Assembly: GCF_042477335.2 (NCBI RefSeq)
Contig: NC_091245.1
Coordinates: 221,401,501-221,465,500, forward strand
Reading direction: 5' to 3'
Length of the DNA: 64,000 bases
Source of the DNA: Ovis canadensis
Taxonomy: Eukaryota; Chordata; Mammalia; Artiodactyla; Bovidae
The notes below the pieces were generated by a model. That model made no database searches, had not been told where the DNA came from, and saw only the letters and a program-made list of their open reading frames with translations. Positions 21,440 through 31,152 of this stretch are shown here, piece after piece; position 1 is the first letter of the stretch; each line of letters opens with the position of its first letter. Made by a program: the position numbers and the translations under genes.

Positions 21440-21599
21440 AATATTCCATTTTATTTTAGCTCACATTATCTCTTGTCTCTGGCCTGGCTGATCAAGTAGA
21501 CTTCTGCCTGATTTTCTGGTTCCAGTCTGTTCATATTCCTGTCAGCCTTTCATACCATCAGCAACTTTATTTTTCAAATCATGAGCCTGATAATATATT

Positions 21600-21795
21600 T
21601 TAAAGATGTTTATGATGCTAAGCTTAAAAAGCAATGAGATGACATGGAAAAATTCTTATGATAACATGATAAAGGAAAATGCCAAAACCAGAACAGTGTA
21701 TGATGTAACAAAAATTTTGTAAAAGCATATATACTGAAAGGAAATACATCAAAATGTTAATTTGTATGGTGGGCATGGTAGTATCTGTGGATCTC
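21600..21795 (+). mobile_element. Old L1M 3' UTR piece
   Basis: 'gtgtatgatgtaacaaaaat', 'tttgtaaaagcatatatact', 'gaaaggaaatacatcaaaat' and 'gttaatttgtatggtggg' are in the order of an ancient L1M 3' UTR, sense. Confidence 0.65.
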
Positions 21796-21799
21796 CCTG

Positions 21800-22290
21800 C
21801 CCTGAATTGAGGAAAAAATACAAAATTTTGTTGACTACCATGAAGCCATCCACAGACACGAACACAGAATTCTACCCAAGGAAGTCTCAGGATATTCCTT
21901 AGACTCCAATAGCATGAAACAAACATGGTGAATAGTTTAGTGGGGCAGACAACAGAGGGAAACACATTCTGGATAAAAGAAACAGTGGTGTAAGAGCCCA
22001 GAATCATGAGAAAGAGAGCTGCGTTTCAAGGAACTGCAGAGGACTGTTTGGATTGGGACACATATGAGGAGGGAGTAGCAGATGAGACTGGAGAATCCAG
22101 ATGACTCAATCCCTAAAACTGTGTTATGACTTTGAATTTACACTACAGGTGACCATGAGGTACCATGGAAGAGTTCAGCCATAATACAAACAAATTTAGA
22201 ATGTAGAAAGCTCACCCTAGGAGAAAAGACCGCAATGGACAAGACTAGAAACAGAATAATTGGTTCAATAGTTCTCAAACTTTTGCAACT
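21800..22290. other. Unique DNA, no gene seen
   Basis: Minus-strand frame 21,624-22,007 (127 codons) overlaps the L1M piece and encodes a hydrophobic peptide without recognisable features; probably fortuitous. Confidence 0.45.
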
Positions 22291-22294
22291 GCTA

Positions 22295-23095
22295 TCCTAG
22301 TAAAACCATTTTAAATTTGCAATCAAGTGTGGTATTATGATTTATAATAAGAAATATATATTTGATATTCATCTCTAATTCTGACACAAAACTTTCAAAA
22401 TTCTTGGAGTTTCCCCAAGTGATGAGAGCCAATAAATGTATGTTGTTATGTTCATGAGGAACCTGTTTGGGCTGCACCTGAGGATGGAGGCTGGTTGCCA
22501 ATGGAGTCAACCACATCATTAAAGGTTGGAAATTTTAGTCCCACACCTGTCTTCTGAGGATGGGAGAAGGGCTGGACGTTAAAGCAATCAGTACTGGCCA
22601 ATGATTTAATCATTCATGCTTAAGGAATAAAGCTTCCATAAAACCCTGTAAGGACATGGTTTGGAAACTTCCAAGTTGGTGAACACGACACATGGGGATT
22701 TGGGAAGAACGGCTAGCTGGAAGAGGGCATAGGAACTCAGTGCCCTCTCATCATACTTTGTCCTATGCACCTCTTCCATCTGACTCTTCCTGTGTTCTTT
22801 CCTTTCATAATAAACCAATGATCTAGTAAGTAAGATGTTTCTCTGACTCCTGAGCGCAGTTCTAGCAAATTGATGAAGCCTGAGGAGGTAGTGATTGGAA
22901 TCTCAAACCTATAGTCCATTGGTGTGAAACCCAAGTAAACAACCAGAACTTGCAATTGGCATCTGAAGTGGGGGTGGAGAGCACTCTTGTTAGGTTAAGT
23001 TTTTAAACTGAAACTTGACGCTAACTCCAGGTCAGAATTAAGTTGAACTGTAGGACACCCAGCTGGTTTGGATTGATGTTGACTTCTTGAACTGT
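22295..23095 (+). repeat. Unassigned LTR-like ancient repeat
   Basis: The text has the feel of a known interspersed repeat. A TATA-like 'aataaagcttccataaaacc' is followed downstream by 'tttcataataaaccaatgat' (poly-A signal AATAAA at 22,807-22,812), a GT-rich stretch, 'attggcatctgaagtggggg' and 'ctgtaggacacccagctgg'. That promoter/poly-A order fits a solo LTR or its 3' flank. I cannot name the family or fix the ends. Confidence 0.4.
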
Positions 23096-23547
23096 AGGGA
23101 AACTTCCCCTCAAACCCAAACACACACCTTGGAATGGCTGTCAGAATCCATACTAAGTAATACATATAATCCACATTAATATTAATGTGTATATGCATAA
23201 ATATAAATGAATCAAAAGTTTCAGTATATAGTACTTGCTTTTAACTCTGATATTTGCTATTCTATTTTTTAACAAAAAAGTTGGTCATAATCCATTACAA
23301 GTATTTCATAACCACTAATGCACCTTATCCTATAACATGATAAAGACTGAATCTAGGGAGTGTTATAATTAATTTATGGAAGAAATGGAGGATGAGTATT
23401 AAAAACTGAACATGTCTTAAGAACTATCTGGAAGAATGAAGAGGAGGGACTGGCAGTCAATTGAGATTTAAGAAGAGGTGTCAATAGCAGTTGGTGAAGG
23501 ATTAGATATGAGACAGAAAGGAAATCATAGTCAGGAACAAGTTCCAG

Positions 23548-23688
23548 GGAATTGCCTGGCAGTCTAGTGGTTAGGACTCAGTGATTTAATTGCCAGCCTG
23601 TGTTCAATCCATGATGAGGGAACTAACATCCTGCAAGCCATGTGGCACAACCTCCCCCCCCACCGCCCCCCACCGCCAAAAAAAAAGA
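23548..23688 (+). mobile_element. tRNA-Glu-derived SINE with C-rich then A-rich tail
   Basis: 'gaattgcctggcagtctagt', 'gtgttcaatccatgatgagg' and 'gcaagccatgtggcacaa' are the head of a CHR/Bov tRNA SINE. The tail is odd: a run of C with 'accg' interruptions, then poly-A. Confidence 0.75.
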
Positions 23689-23881
23689 GTTTAAGCTTTC
23701 TGTTTGCAGAACTAGATAGAGGTAGGGCCATTTGTAGAAATGAAGCATGCAATAGGAAGGACACGCGTGAAAGGGAGTGGAGAGTGAGTAACTAGCTTCA
23801 TTTCGGCCATTTTGAGCCTTAGGTGCATGTGAAACATTAACATGGTATTGCTTAATGGAAAAAATTATCTGGATATAGGAA

Positions 23882-23905
23882 AATGGGTCTCAACTGAGAC
23901 CCATT
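23882..23905. repeat. Perfect short hairpin, 11-bp arms
   Basis: 'aatgggtctca' and its exact reverse complement 'tgagacccatt' are separated by 'ac'. It lies inside the L2 relic. Confidence 0.85.
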
Positions 23906-24186
23906 GAAGTAAATTACAAATTTGGAAGTAAAAAAAAAACCCTATAAATGATAGAGGAAAATTTAGAATGAGAAGGAAATAAGCTCAAGGACAGAGTTCT
24001 GGGAAATATTGCCATTTGGATGATTGATGATCGACAAATAATAAAGGACAGAGAGGAAGGAGGAGAACTGGGAGTCAGCTCTGGAGGCTGGGGGAGGACC
24101 ATCTGGAGAAGGATCAGCCAATATGTCACATGAAGAGAAGGGGAAAAGCATCTTTGAAAATTGTAACAGTAAGTGTTGCTGAAGAA

Positions 24187-24250
24187 GTGAAAGTGGCAGT
24201 CGCTTAGTTGTGTCCAACTCTTTGTGAACCAGTGTACTGTAGTCCATGTG
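24187..24250 (-). mobile_element. Bov-A fragment
   Basis: 'gtcgcttagttgtgtccaac' and 'tactgtagtccatg' are about 60 bp of the reverse Bov-A 3' end, broken off at the start of the LTR-like sequence. Confidence 0.7.
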
Positions 24251-24254
24251 TATT

Positions 24255-24471
24255 GATGATCCTGTTCGTGATGCCCATTGTGTTGCTGTTCACACTGTCC
24301 ACACTGTTCACTGAACCCGTGGTAGGCAAGGCGCAAGCTAAGAGGCTGGAAGAAAACTTGAGAAACTGTAGGAACTGCAAACAGTTCTATTCTCTCCTGG
24401 CTGGTGCAGCAGCCATAGCAGCAGACACAACATAACTGCACGCAGCCCCCAGGGCTTTTCCAGGTGGAGCG
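24255..24471. mobile_element. Bovid LTR fragment (BTLTR1-like), left part
   Basis: 'gctaagaggctggaagaaaa', 'ggaactgcaaacagttctat' and 'tctcctggctggtgcagcag' recall a ruminant ERVK-type LTR (BTLTR1 group). The sequence is interrupted by BOV-A2 and seems to resume at 24,731. Orientation and exact subtype are not settled by eye. Confidence 0.42.
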
Positions 24472-24730
24472 TGCTGCTAAGTCACTTCAGTCGTGTCTGA
24501 CACTGTGCGACCCCATAGACGGCAGACCACCAGGCTCCCCCGTCCCTCAGATTCTCCAGGCAAGAACACTGGAGTGGGTTGCCATTTCCTTCTCCAATGC
24601 ATGAAAGTGAAAAGTGGAAGTGAAGTCGCTCAGTCGTGTCCGACTCTTCGCGACCCCATGGACTGCAGCCTACCAGGCTCCTCCGCCCATGGGATTTTCC
24701 AGGCAAGAGTACTGGAGTGGGGTGCCATTG
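24472..24730 (-). mobile_element. BOV-A2 SINE (two Bov-A monomers)
   Basis: Two tandem Bov-A monomers read in reverse. The first carries 'gaccccatagacggcagac', then the linker 'catgaaagtgaaaagtgg', then the second with 'tggactgcagcctaccag'. Terminal 'gctgctaag' is the reverse of the (agc)n tail. Well preserved. Confidence 0.93.
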
Positions 24731-24905
24731 ACTTAAAGAACAAAAGTAGCCTGTGGCCAAGTGAGTACCTTGTGACACGCCTGAGCACTGCCATAAGCTA
24801 GCTCAGCTGTTACATAACTGTACAAAGTCATTGTTTACAGAACATGGGGGTAGAGGGCGTGAGAACGTGGGGTGAGAGAGCCTGACGCGTACCATGTTGT
24901 TAATG
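24731..24905. mobile_element. Bovid LTR fragment, right part
   Basis: 'tagcctgtggccaagtgagt', 'ataagctagctcagctgtta' and 'gagggcgtgagaacgtgggg' continue the LTR-like text after the BOV-A2. It is cut by Bov-tA at about 24,912. Confidence 0.4.
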
Positions 24906-24911
24906 TCCCCA

Positions 24912-25048
24912 CGCCACAGAATTCTCCAGGCAAGACTACTGGCGTGGGTTGCCATTCCTTTCTCCAGGGGATCTTCCTGACCCAGGGACTGAACCTGGGC
25001 CTCCTGCACTACAGCCAGTTTCCTTCCCATCTGAGCCACCAGGGAGGC
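24912..25048 (-). mobile_element. Bov-tA SINE, head portion
   Basis: 'cacagaattctccaggcaag' to 'atctgagccaccagggaggc': reverse Bov-A part plus complete reverse tRNA-like head. Confidence 0.92.
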
Positions 25049-26880
25049 CCTATGCATTGCTAGAGAATGGTAAATACAGGAAGCCAGCTTATAGTAGTTC
25101 AAGACAGGACACTCTTCATATTAACAGGGTCCAGGAGAGAGTATCAGTGGAGGCAAACATACTGTATGTCTACTGCCTAAAAGCTGTGAACCAATAGCAA
25201 GAACTGCTGAAGATGTTCTACACATTCTAACTTGACGAATGTACCTGTATAACCATCTGGAAAGCCAGGCTTGAATGTTGAGCTCTTTGATTCTTCAGAG
25301 TTCTGCCCTGGATTGTGGTAGTTTGGAGAGGTCAATGCCAGCCTACAGGAGCCCTTTTTTGCTCCCACCCCATAACCTCCATACAGTGAGGAACCCTGCA
25401 CCCATAACATATGTATGGCCACCCAGCCCACAAGTCCAAATTCCATCCACACCTCTTTCCCTGCCAGCAATCCCCCTTATATCTATGCCTTGACCCTAGG
25501 AGTGTGCCCAGCAACAGGATGGTCTGCCTTCTAGAGAGCTGACCAGAGAAGCACTTCCCAAAATAATCGGTGAGCAAAGGCATATTTACATGCCAGGGGG
25601 AAGAAACTAACCTTGGGGGAGTAGTTGAGAGCCTGAAAAGAGTGAGTGACTGACAGCCAAGTCCTTATAGGAGATGATAGGGGTCAGGATGGCACACAGA
25701 GCAAGGACAAAGGAGGGCTCCAGCCTCCCTGGAAAGAGAGGAAAATTATGGATCCAGGGCAGTTTGTGGAGGGAGAAGGAGTTTGAAAGCACTCAGTCTT
25801 TATGCTTTCATTTTCTTGGCCGACTGAGAACCCATCTCCATGGAAAGAAAGTGGTTGAGGTTGAGATGGGGGAGAGGAACCCTGACAAATATGGTTGCTT
25901 TTCTTAGGGAAAAAAGAAAATCTCCCTGTAGCAGTGAGAGGGGCACAGAGAGGAATTGAAGACTACCAAGTGGCCGTCAAGACCAAGCTAAGTTCGGGGG
26001 GAAAAAAAATCCAGGTTACTATAATACAAATTGCATGACTTTGGGATTTTTCTTGGCTGTGAAGGAACCAGAGACATAATGTTCACTACGAGGTAAAGGC
26101 AGGATCTTGCTCAGAGGTGGTTTGGTGAACATTTAATGGGTTATTATATGATTATTTCTGAGATTTTTTTCTTAATATCAGGTCACAGAAAATGGAAACA
26201 GAAGGGATCTCCTTCCTCTCCCCAAAGCAAAATGGCTTGTTATAAGGGACTCCAAGAATGCATGCCTCATTTACAAAGTCCAGCTTTAAGGAAGAGGTCT
26301 CTACTTCCCTTAGGAATTATTTCATAGCCTTACAGTTATTATAGCCAGGAAGCTGACTTTTTCCCCTCCTCTTGATATTTAGTCCAAATTATATTCTTGA
26401 TTTCAACCTATTATTGTTAGTCATTTCCTCATGGTTAACTTAGGAATCTCTATCCCTTCCTGGTTTTGCACCTTCCAAATATTATGTCGACTTATCACCT
26501 GACCTGGTGATAACTGTTTAAAAATATACATTTTTGGTGTATATATAGGATGATGGTTTTACATCCTATAAACACACTATATCTGGATGTCTAGGGACTC
26601 AAGAAAATACACTTTTGTGTGAGTGAAAATATGTAGGCCATATATACCTGATATATGTAATTACAATCTTCATAATCATTCATTTTAGATTTGCCAACTT
26701 GCACATGTGGAAATGTTCAATTTGTAATGTGATTATAACACAAAAACAAAGCATGTTTGATACCTGTGGCTTGGTCATTTCATGGTAAGTGCAGAAAATT
26801 CAAAAAACCGTGTTACATTTCATACTCCCAGCCAAGTCAAACTCTGAAAGTAGCTCTATAATTCTTGGGGAATCTCTTTA
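25049..26880. other. Unique DNA, no gene seen
   Basis: Several overlapping frames at 25,177-25,583 are open on both strands. Those on the minus strand (97 and 83 codons) resemble no family and lack splice signals. No transposon recognised in this 1.8 kb. Confidence 0.5.
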
Positions 26881-26898
26881 AGCAGACTTGTGTCAAGG

Positions 26899-26984
26899 CC
26901 AATTAGAATCCAAACAGCCTTTTTCTAATTGGGGTGAGGTATGCAGCTGAATAATTCTGTCATTAAGCAAACCCCTTATAAAGG
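26899..26984 (+). promoter_or_regulatory. CCAAT inverted repeat plus TATA-like box (candidate)
   Basis: 'ccaattagaa' (26,899-26,908) and its exact reverse complement 'ttctaattgg' (26,923-26,932) each contain a TAATT homeodomain-type core and a CCAAT. About 45 bp on lies 'ttataaagg' (26,976-26,984). The arrangement could be a small promoter or enhancer, with initiation predicted near 27,008. No downstream exon was found. Confidence 0.25.
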
Positions 26985-27252
26985 TTACAACTCCAAGGCA
27001 AACCTCAGCCCCAGGGCTGAATAAACACAGGAGGCCAGGAGTGTAGCATTCCAGGACTGGCACCTTCACCCCAGAAGGCCTGAAGAGGGGCGTCTAGGAT
27101 TTTTTTTTTTTATGCTATCGCCATCCACTTCTCCCTCCACCCCTGGTTTTTCTCATACGGGGCAAAGATAGAACAGAATTAAGTGGGTGAACGTAAAGTT
27201 TCCATTAACTTTCGCCTTGTCAAGAAGCCATATCTTTTTTTGTTGTTGTTGT

Positions 27253-27767
27253 TATGACCAACCTAGACAGCATATTAAAAAGCAGAGACATTACTTTGTC
27301 AACAAAGGTCCTTCTAGTCAAGGCTATGGTTTTTCCGGTCATGTATGGATGTGAGAGTTGGACTATAAAGAAAGCTGAGCACCGAAGAACTGATGCTTTT
27401 GAATTGTGGTATTGGAGAAGACTCTTGAGAGTCCCTTGGACTGCAAGGAGATCTAACCAGTCCATCCTAAAGGAAATCAATCAGTCCTGGATGTTCATTG
27501 GTAGGACTGATGTTGAAGCTGAAACTCCAATACTTTGGCCACCTGATGAGAAGAGCTGACTCATTGGAAAAGACCCTGATGCTGGGAAAGATTGAGGGCA
27601 GGAGGAGAAGGGGAAAACAGAGGATGAGATGGTTGGATGGCATCACTGACTCAATGGACTTGGGTTTGGGTGGACTCCGGGAGTTGGTGATGGACAGGGA
27701 GGCCTGGCATGCCGCAGTTCACAGGGTTACAAGGATTCGAACACACCTGAGCGACTGAACTGAACTG
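27253..27767 (+). mobile_element. BovB LINE, 3' fragment, frameshifted
   Basis: Sense, from 'tatgaccaacctagacagca' to the terminal gaactg repeats. ORF2 is split: frame 27,254-27,559 ends after a 4-nt tandem duplication ('atcaatca', about 27,476-27,484), and the remainder continues in frame 27,498-27,758. A 3-bp deletion near 27,338 is also visible. The left flank is a T-rich (tgt)n run. Confidence 0.94.
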
Positions 27768-28094
27768 TTTTGTTTTTTCCTTTGGGGAGATAAGAGCATT
27801 CATTTGAGAATTTTATAAAACTGTTTCAATTATTGGGTAAGCCCATGTCTGCTCTGGCATTCTTGGCTTATTCAAATTTGAGCTCTTCTTTTTCGAACTT
27901 ATTTCTTCCTACTGCTACTCACATCACCAGTCACTGCCCACCATTCACTACTATCCTTCACAAAATACTCTATATTTCATCTATATCTATCTAATTTATC
28001 ATCTATCTATTTATCTCTATCTTCGTTCACATGATTGCCCCTGACAGGAACACTCAACCTTCTATAATATTTTGCACAGGCTTGAGAAGTTTGT
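27768..28094. other. Unique DNA with imperfect (TCTA)n
   Basis: An imperfect 'tctatctatc' tract spans about 27,972-28,022. Otherwise nothing recognised. Confidence 0.55.
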
Positions 28095-28203
28095 TTATCA
28101 GGTTCAGACCTTGATTCCACCAGTTATAGATGGTGCAATATTGGGTAAGGCATTCAACTTTTCTAAGTCTCACTTTCCTCAACTGTAATGGGTTGACTTT
28201 ATT
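28095..28203 (+). repeat. MIR SINE relic, host of CHR SINE
   Basis: 'cttgattccaccagttatag', 'tgggtaaggcattcaacttt' and 'tcctcaactgtaatgggttg' follow the MIR core in order. After the CHR insertion, 'agtatactaagcacctaata' (28,530-28,550) may be the MIR tail. Confidence 0.65.
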
Positions 28204-28205
28204 AT

Positions 28206-28466
28206 CTTTTAATTAATTACTTAGTTAATTTTATTTTTGGCTGCTCTGGGTCTTCGTTGCTGCACTTGGGCATTCTCTAGTTGCTGTGAGCAGGTGCAAC
28301 TCTCTAGTTGAGATGCATGGTCTTCTCGTTGCAGTGCAGCGGCTTCTCCTGCAGCAGAGCATGGGTTCTAGGGCACGTGGACTTGTAGCTGAAGCTCGTT
28401 GGCTTAGCTGACTTGCAGTATGTGGAGTCTTCCTGGCCCAGGGATTGAACCCACCTCCCCTGGGTT
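28206..28466 (-). mobile_element. CHR-type tRNA-Glu SINE, antisense
   Basis: 'tttggctgctctgggtcttc', 'gcattctctagttgctgtga', 'tctcgttgcagtgcagcggc' and 'gcccagggattgaaccca' (reverse B box) are the long tRNA-Glu SINE shared by cetaceans, hippos and ruminants. The head end is slightly truncated. It is older than Bov-tA. Confidence 0.88.
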
Positions 28467-30324
28467 TAATATAAACTTAAAGTTGAATATAAACTTTGCA
28501 GGTTTTTGGGGGCAGGAATAAAATTAAAGTATACTAAGCACCTAATAATAAGTAATACCTCATCCTGTGGTATAGATTGGGATCTTTAAGAAAGACTGAG
28601 CTGGAGATTTGTTTGTAGGAAATTTATTCGGGAGCGTTCTTGGAAACAATACCTTTGGTAGTGAAGGAGGTATGACTGGAGAGGGGAGAGAGAGGTGGCA
28701 CTATGATACAGTTACAATGAAGATCTCAACCCACTTTGTGGAATTCTTTGAAGCTGAGATGGCCTTTAGAATTATCCCAAATTGTGTCAAGGTGCTGGTC
28801 CTTTGTGCTGAGCATCAACCAGTCATTGGAGGAGGGCTGATCCTGGAAATGGAGCATAGTCTTGGATAAGGTGACTCCTTTCATCTGAGGGCAATTTCCA
28901 GTAGGTGACAGACTGAATGATTAATACTGAAGCAGGAAAATATGCATAGCATACCCCAGCATCCATAGAGATAGGATGGCTTAGCCCCACTCTTGGCATA
29001 GCTCAGATCCACTTTCTAGGAGAAGCTCCTTCATGATCCTGATAGACATATTTACCTGGAGAAACTTAAAAGAAAAATGTTAACAAGACAGCTAACACGA
29101 TAGCAGTTAGCCATAGCTGCTACTGCTGTAGCTGCTATTGAAGCTGCAACAGATATTCATTGTCTGCCTTCTCTATCACGGATTTTAAATTTCCCTTGGT
29201 TAGCTCATATGCTAGTCGAGGTGACTTACCTTCTGGGGATAACCCAGACTCTCATCTCTCAGAGGTCTGATCTCAAGGTCACCATGCCTTTCTCGGTCTG
29301 TGCTGCTTCACTTCTCCATTCACTGTCAGTATTGGTGAGGAAGTATCAAGAAACACTGAGGTACATCACATGCGTACCAAACACATTCTTTCTTGCCTCC
29401 TCTGAGTAGTGGCAAATCTCCCTTCCTTGATAATCAAGGCTAATCATCCCTGCTAGCATAGTCATCTCTTTCCTTGCTGTAGGTCTCTTAACAAAGTGAC
29501 TTAAAGTTTAATATAATGTTCCCCACTGAAAGCATTTCCTTCTGGGAATCAACATCTCTAAACAGGCAAGTAGGGGAAGTACAAATTCCTCAAGTCAATG
29601 GGGATTATGGTAGTGGCACCACTCATTTATACTTCCTGGGTCCTGGATTCAGGTACTCTGTGGATTGAATGTATAATTTCTTAGCTGGCCCCTTCACTAT
29701 ACTCTTCCATTATTCTGTCAGGCCAGTTAAGTGGTGCAGCATGAGATATGCCCAATGGATTCAATGGTCTTGTGCCCAGCACCACACTTCCTTTGCTGTA
29801 GAGGATTCCTTAGTCTTATGGAGTGTTGTATTGTTAGTATTCCTGTATTAATAGTGAAAGTCTGCACACCCTCTGCTAATGGTGCTAGTTGAAGCCCTCA
29901 AGCAAAAAAAGGCAAATCTATACTAAGAATACATGTGGAATATAGGTAGAAGTGGTCCAATATTATCATCAGCTTCTCCAAAATTGTTCTACTTGAAGAA
30001 GTACCATATAGAGGACTCAGTGATGACTGTTTCAGGCATTTGGCAGTGGCGGTAGCTAGATCAGCTTCAGTGAAGGAGAGCTAGCTTGTGCTTTAGATCC
30101 AGTGCAAAATTTCCATTCCCATGAGATTATCCTATTCTTACATGTATTGTGCAAGAATGGGGGCTTCCAATGACAGGAAGGGTGATGTCAACTATTGAGT
30201 AATTTTTTCTATTTTGTTATTTAAGGCCTCTTCTCTGGCAACTGCTGTCATGTGAGAGACATTATGTGATACAAAGATCTTCATATTTCATGACCACTCA
30301 TATTAAGCCATCCATATGGATCAG

Positions 30325-30445
30325 AAGATCCCCTAGAGAAGGAAATGGCAATCCACTCAGTATTGTTGCCAGGATAAGCCTATGGACAGAAGAGCCTGAT
30401 GGGTTACAGAGCATGGGGTCACAATGGCTGAGCAACTGAGCACGT
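30325..30445 (+). mobile_element. Bov-tA SINE, 3' part, nested in ERV
   Basis: 'agatcccctagagaaggaaa', 'tggcaatccactcagtattg' and 'atggctgagcaactgag' are the Bov-A portion with part of the head missing. Diverged. Confidence 0.85.
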
Positions 30446-30559
30446 ATACATGCCTTTTCCCTAAACTTCGCTACCCCTCACCTGCCAATCCTTTCTCTAT
30501 CAGGATTCAGAATAACCAATTCAATTAATTACAAGGCTGTATACATTCTAACTGAACTA

Positions 30560-31110
30560 ATCATTTTATCCAAAGTGGGTGGCCTGGGGAACAAAATAAC
30601 TGAATTTAAAGCCAAAAGCTCTTCCTGTTAGGAAAATTCCCTTTGTTGGCCTGTATAAAGTTTGAGTTAATCCATCCAAGAATCCACCTGATGGGAAGCA
30701 CTGACAAATCCAAGACCACTGCATATCAAAGATCTTCAGTGACTGGCTCATCTCTGAATCTTCTTTGGGTTTATTTCTAACCTGGAATGCATGTGTCTCA
30801 CCAAGATCTCCAATATACTTGCCACTCTGGGTCATTCTGTCTAATTAACATGACAGTATCAAGATATTGGGCCAAACTGATTTTCTGCAGAATATCTATG
30901 TGATGTAGGTTTTTGGATGATCCTTTGACAGGGAGTGAAAGAACCTCGAGGACAAGATAAGACATATAGGCAATTGTCTGTCTCAAGTGATTGTGAATTG
31001 TTCCTGATCTTCCATTCTGCTACAATTAGAAAAGAATGCACTTAACCCAATCAGTGACCATATTCAGTCATCTGAGTCTTTATTAATCTGCTCTAACAAA
31101 GTTACTATAC
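30560..31110 (-). pseudogene. Decayed retroviral pol (RT active-site block)
   Basis: Reverse transcriptase copies viral RNA to DNA and needs two aspartates in a YxDD turn. In the minus frame 30,798-30,986 the block reads 'AQYLDTVMLI', with the turn codons at 30,855-30,866 encoding YLDT. The second catalytic aspartate is therefore lost. Frameshifts and stops on both sides fragment the gene. I infer an old ERV pol from the motif and its hydrophobic context; it cannot be functional. Confidence 0.5.
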
Positions 31111-31152
31111 CAAGCATGGCAGCTACAAGAGGGGCTAGTACTTGGTTGAGAG

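Larger units (their letters stand above)
23340..24185 (-). mobile_element. L2 LINE relic, antisense, split by a SINE
   Basis: The purine-rich plus-strand text ('aaatggaggatgagtattaa', 'gtagggccatttgtagaaat', 'ttttgagccttaggtgcatg', 'aggaagtgaggag'-like blocks, 'ctggaggctgggggagga') follows the reverse complement of the L2 ORF2/3' region. It is interrupted at 23,548-23,688. Diverged; family moderately sure. Confidence 0.55.
28585..31150 (-). mobile_element. Ancient endogenous retrovirus, pol region relic
   Basis: The minus strand of about 30,560-31,110 carries a decayed retroviral-type reverse transcriptase. The region lower in coordinate to about 28,590 lies where RNase H/integrase would be. 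No long frame survives. A Bov-tA (30,325-30,445) interrupts it, and a BovB cuts it at 31,153. Neither LTR is identified; a possible terminal T-rich 'aaatttattcgggag' lies near 28,620. Family not assigned. Confidence 0.5.

Noticed and set aside
24482..24801. Frames of about 100 codons on both strands over BOV-A2, and similar frames at 47,634-47,894, 17,386-17,568 and 55,460-55,783
   Set aside because: SINE read-through frames; BOV-A2 and Bov-tA are Pol III-derived and non-coding.
25177..25583. Overlapping frames on both strands in unique DNA
   Set aside because: No family resemblance, and the three frames conflict with each other. Kept only as unique DNA.
28609..28869. 86-codon plus-strand frame, considered as a gene
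   Set aside because: Lies opposite the inferred antisense retroviral relic and shows no features of its own.
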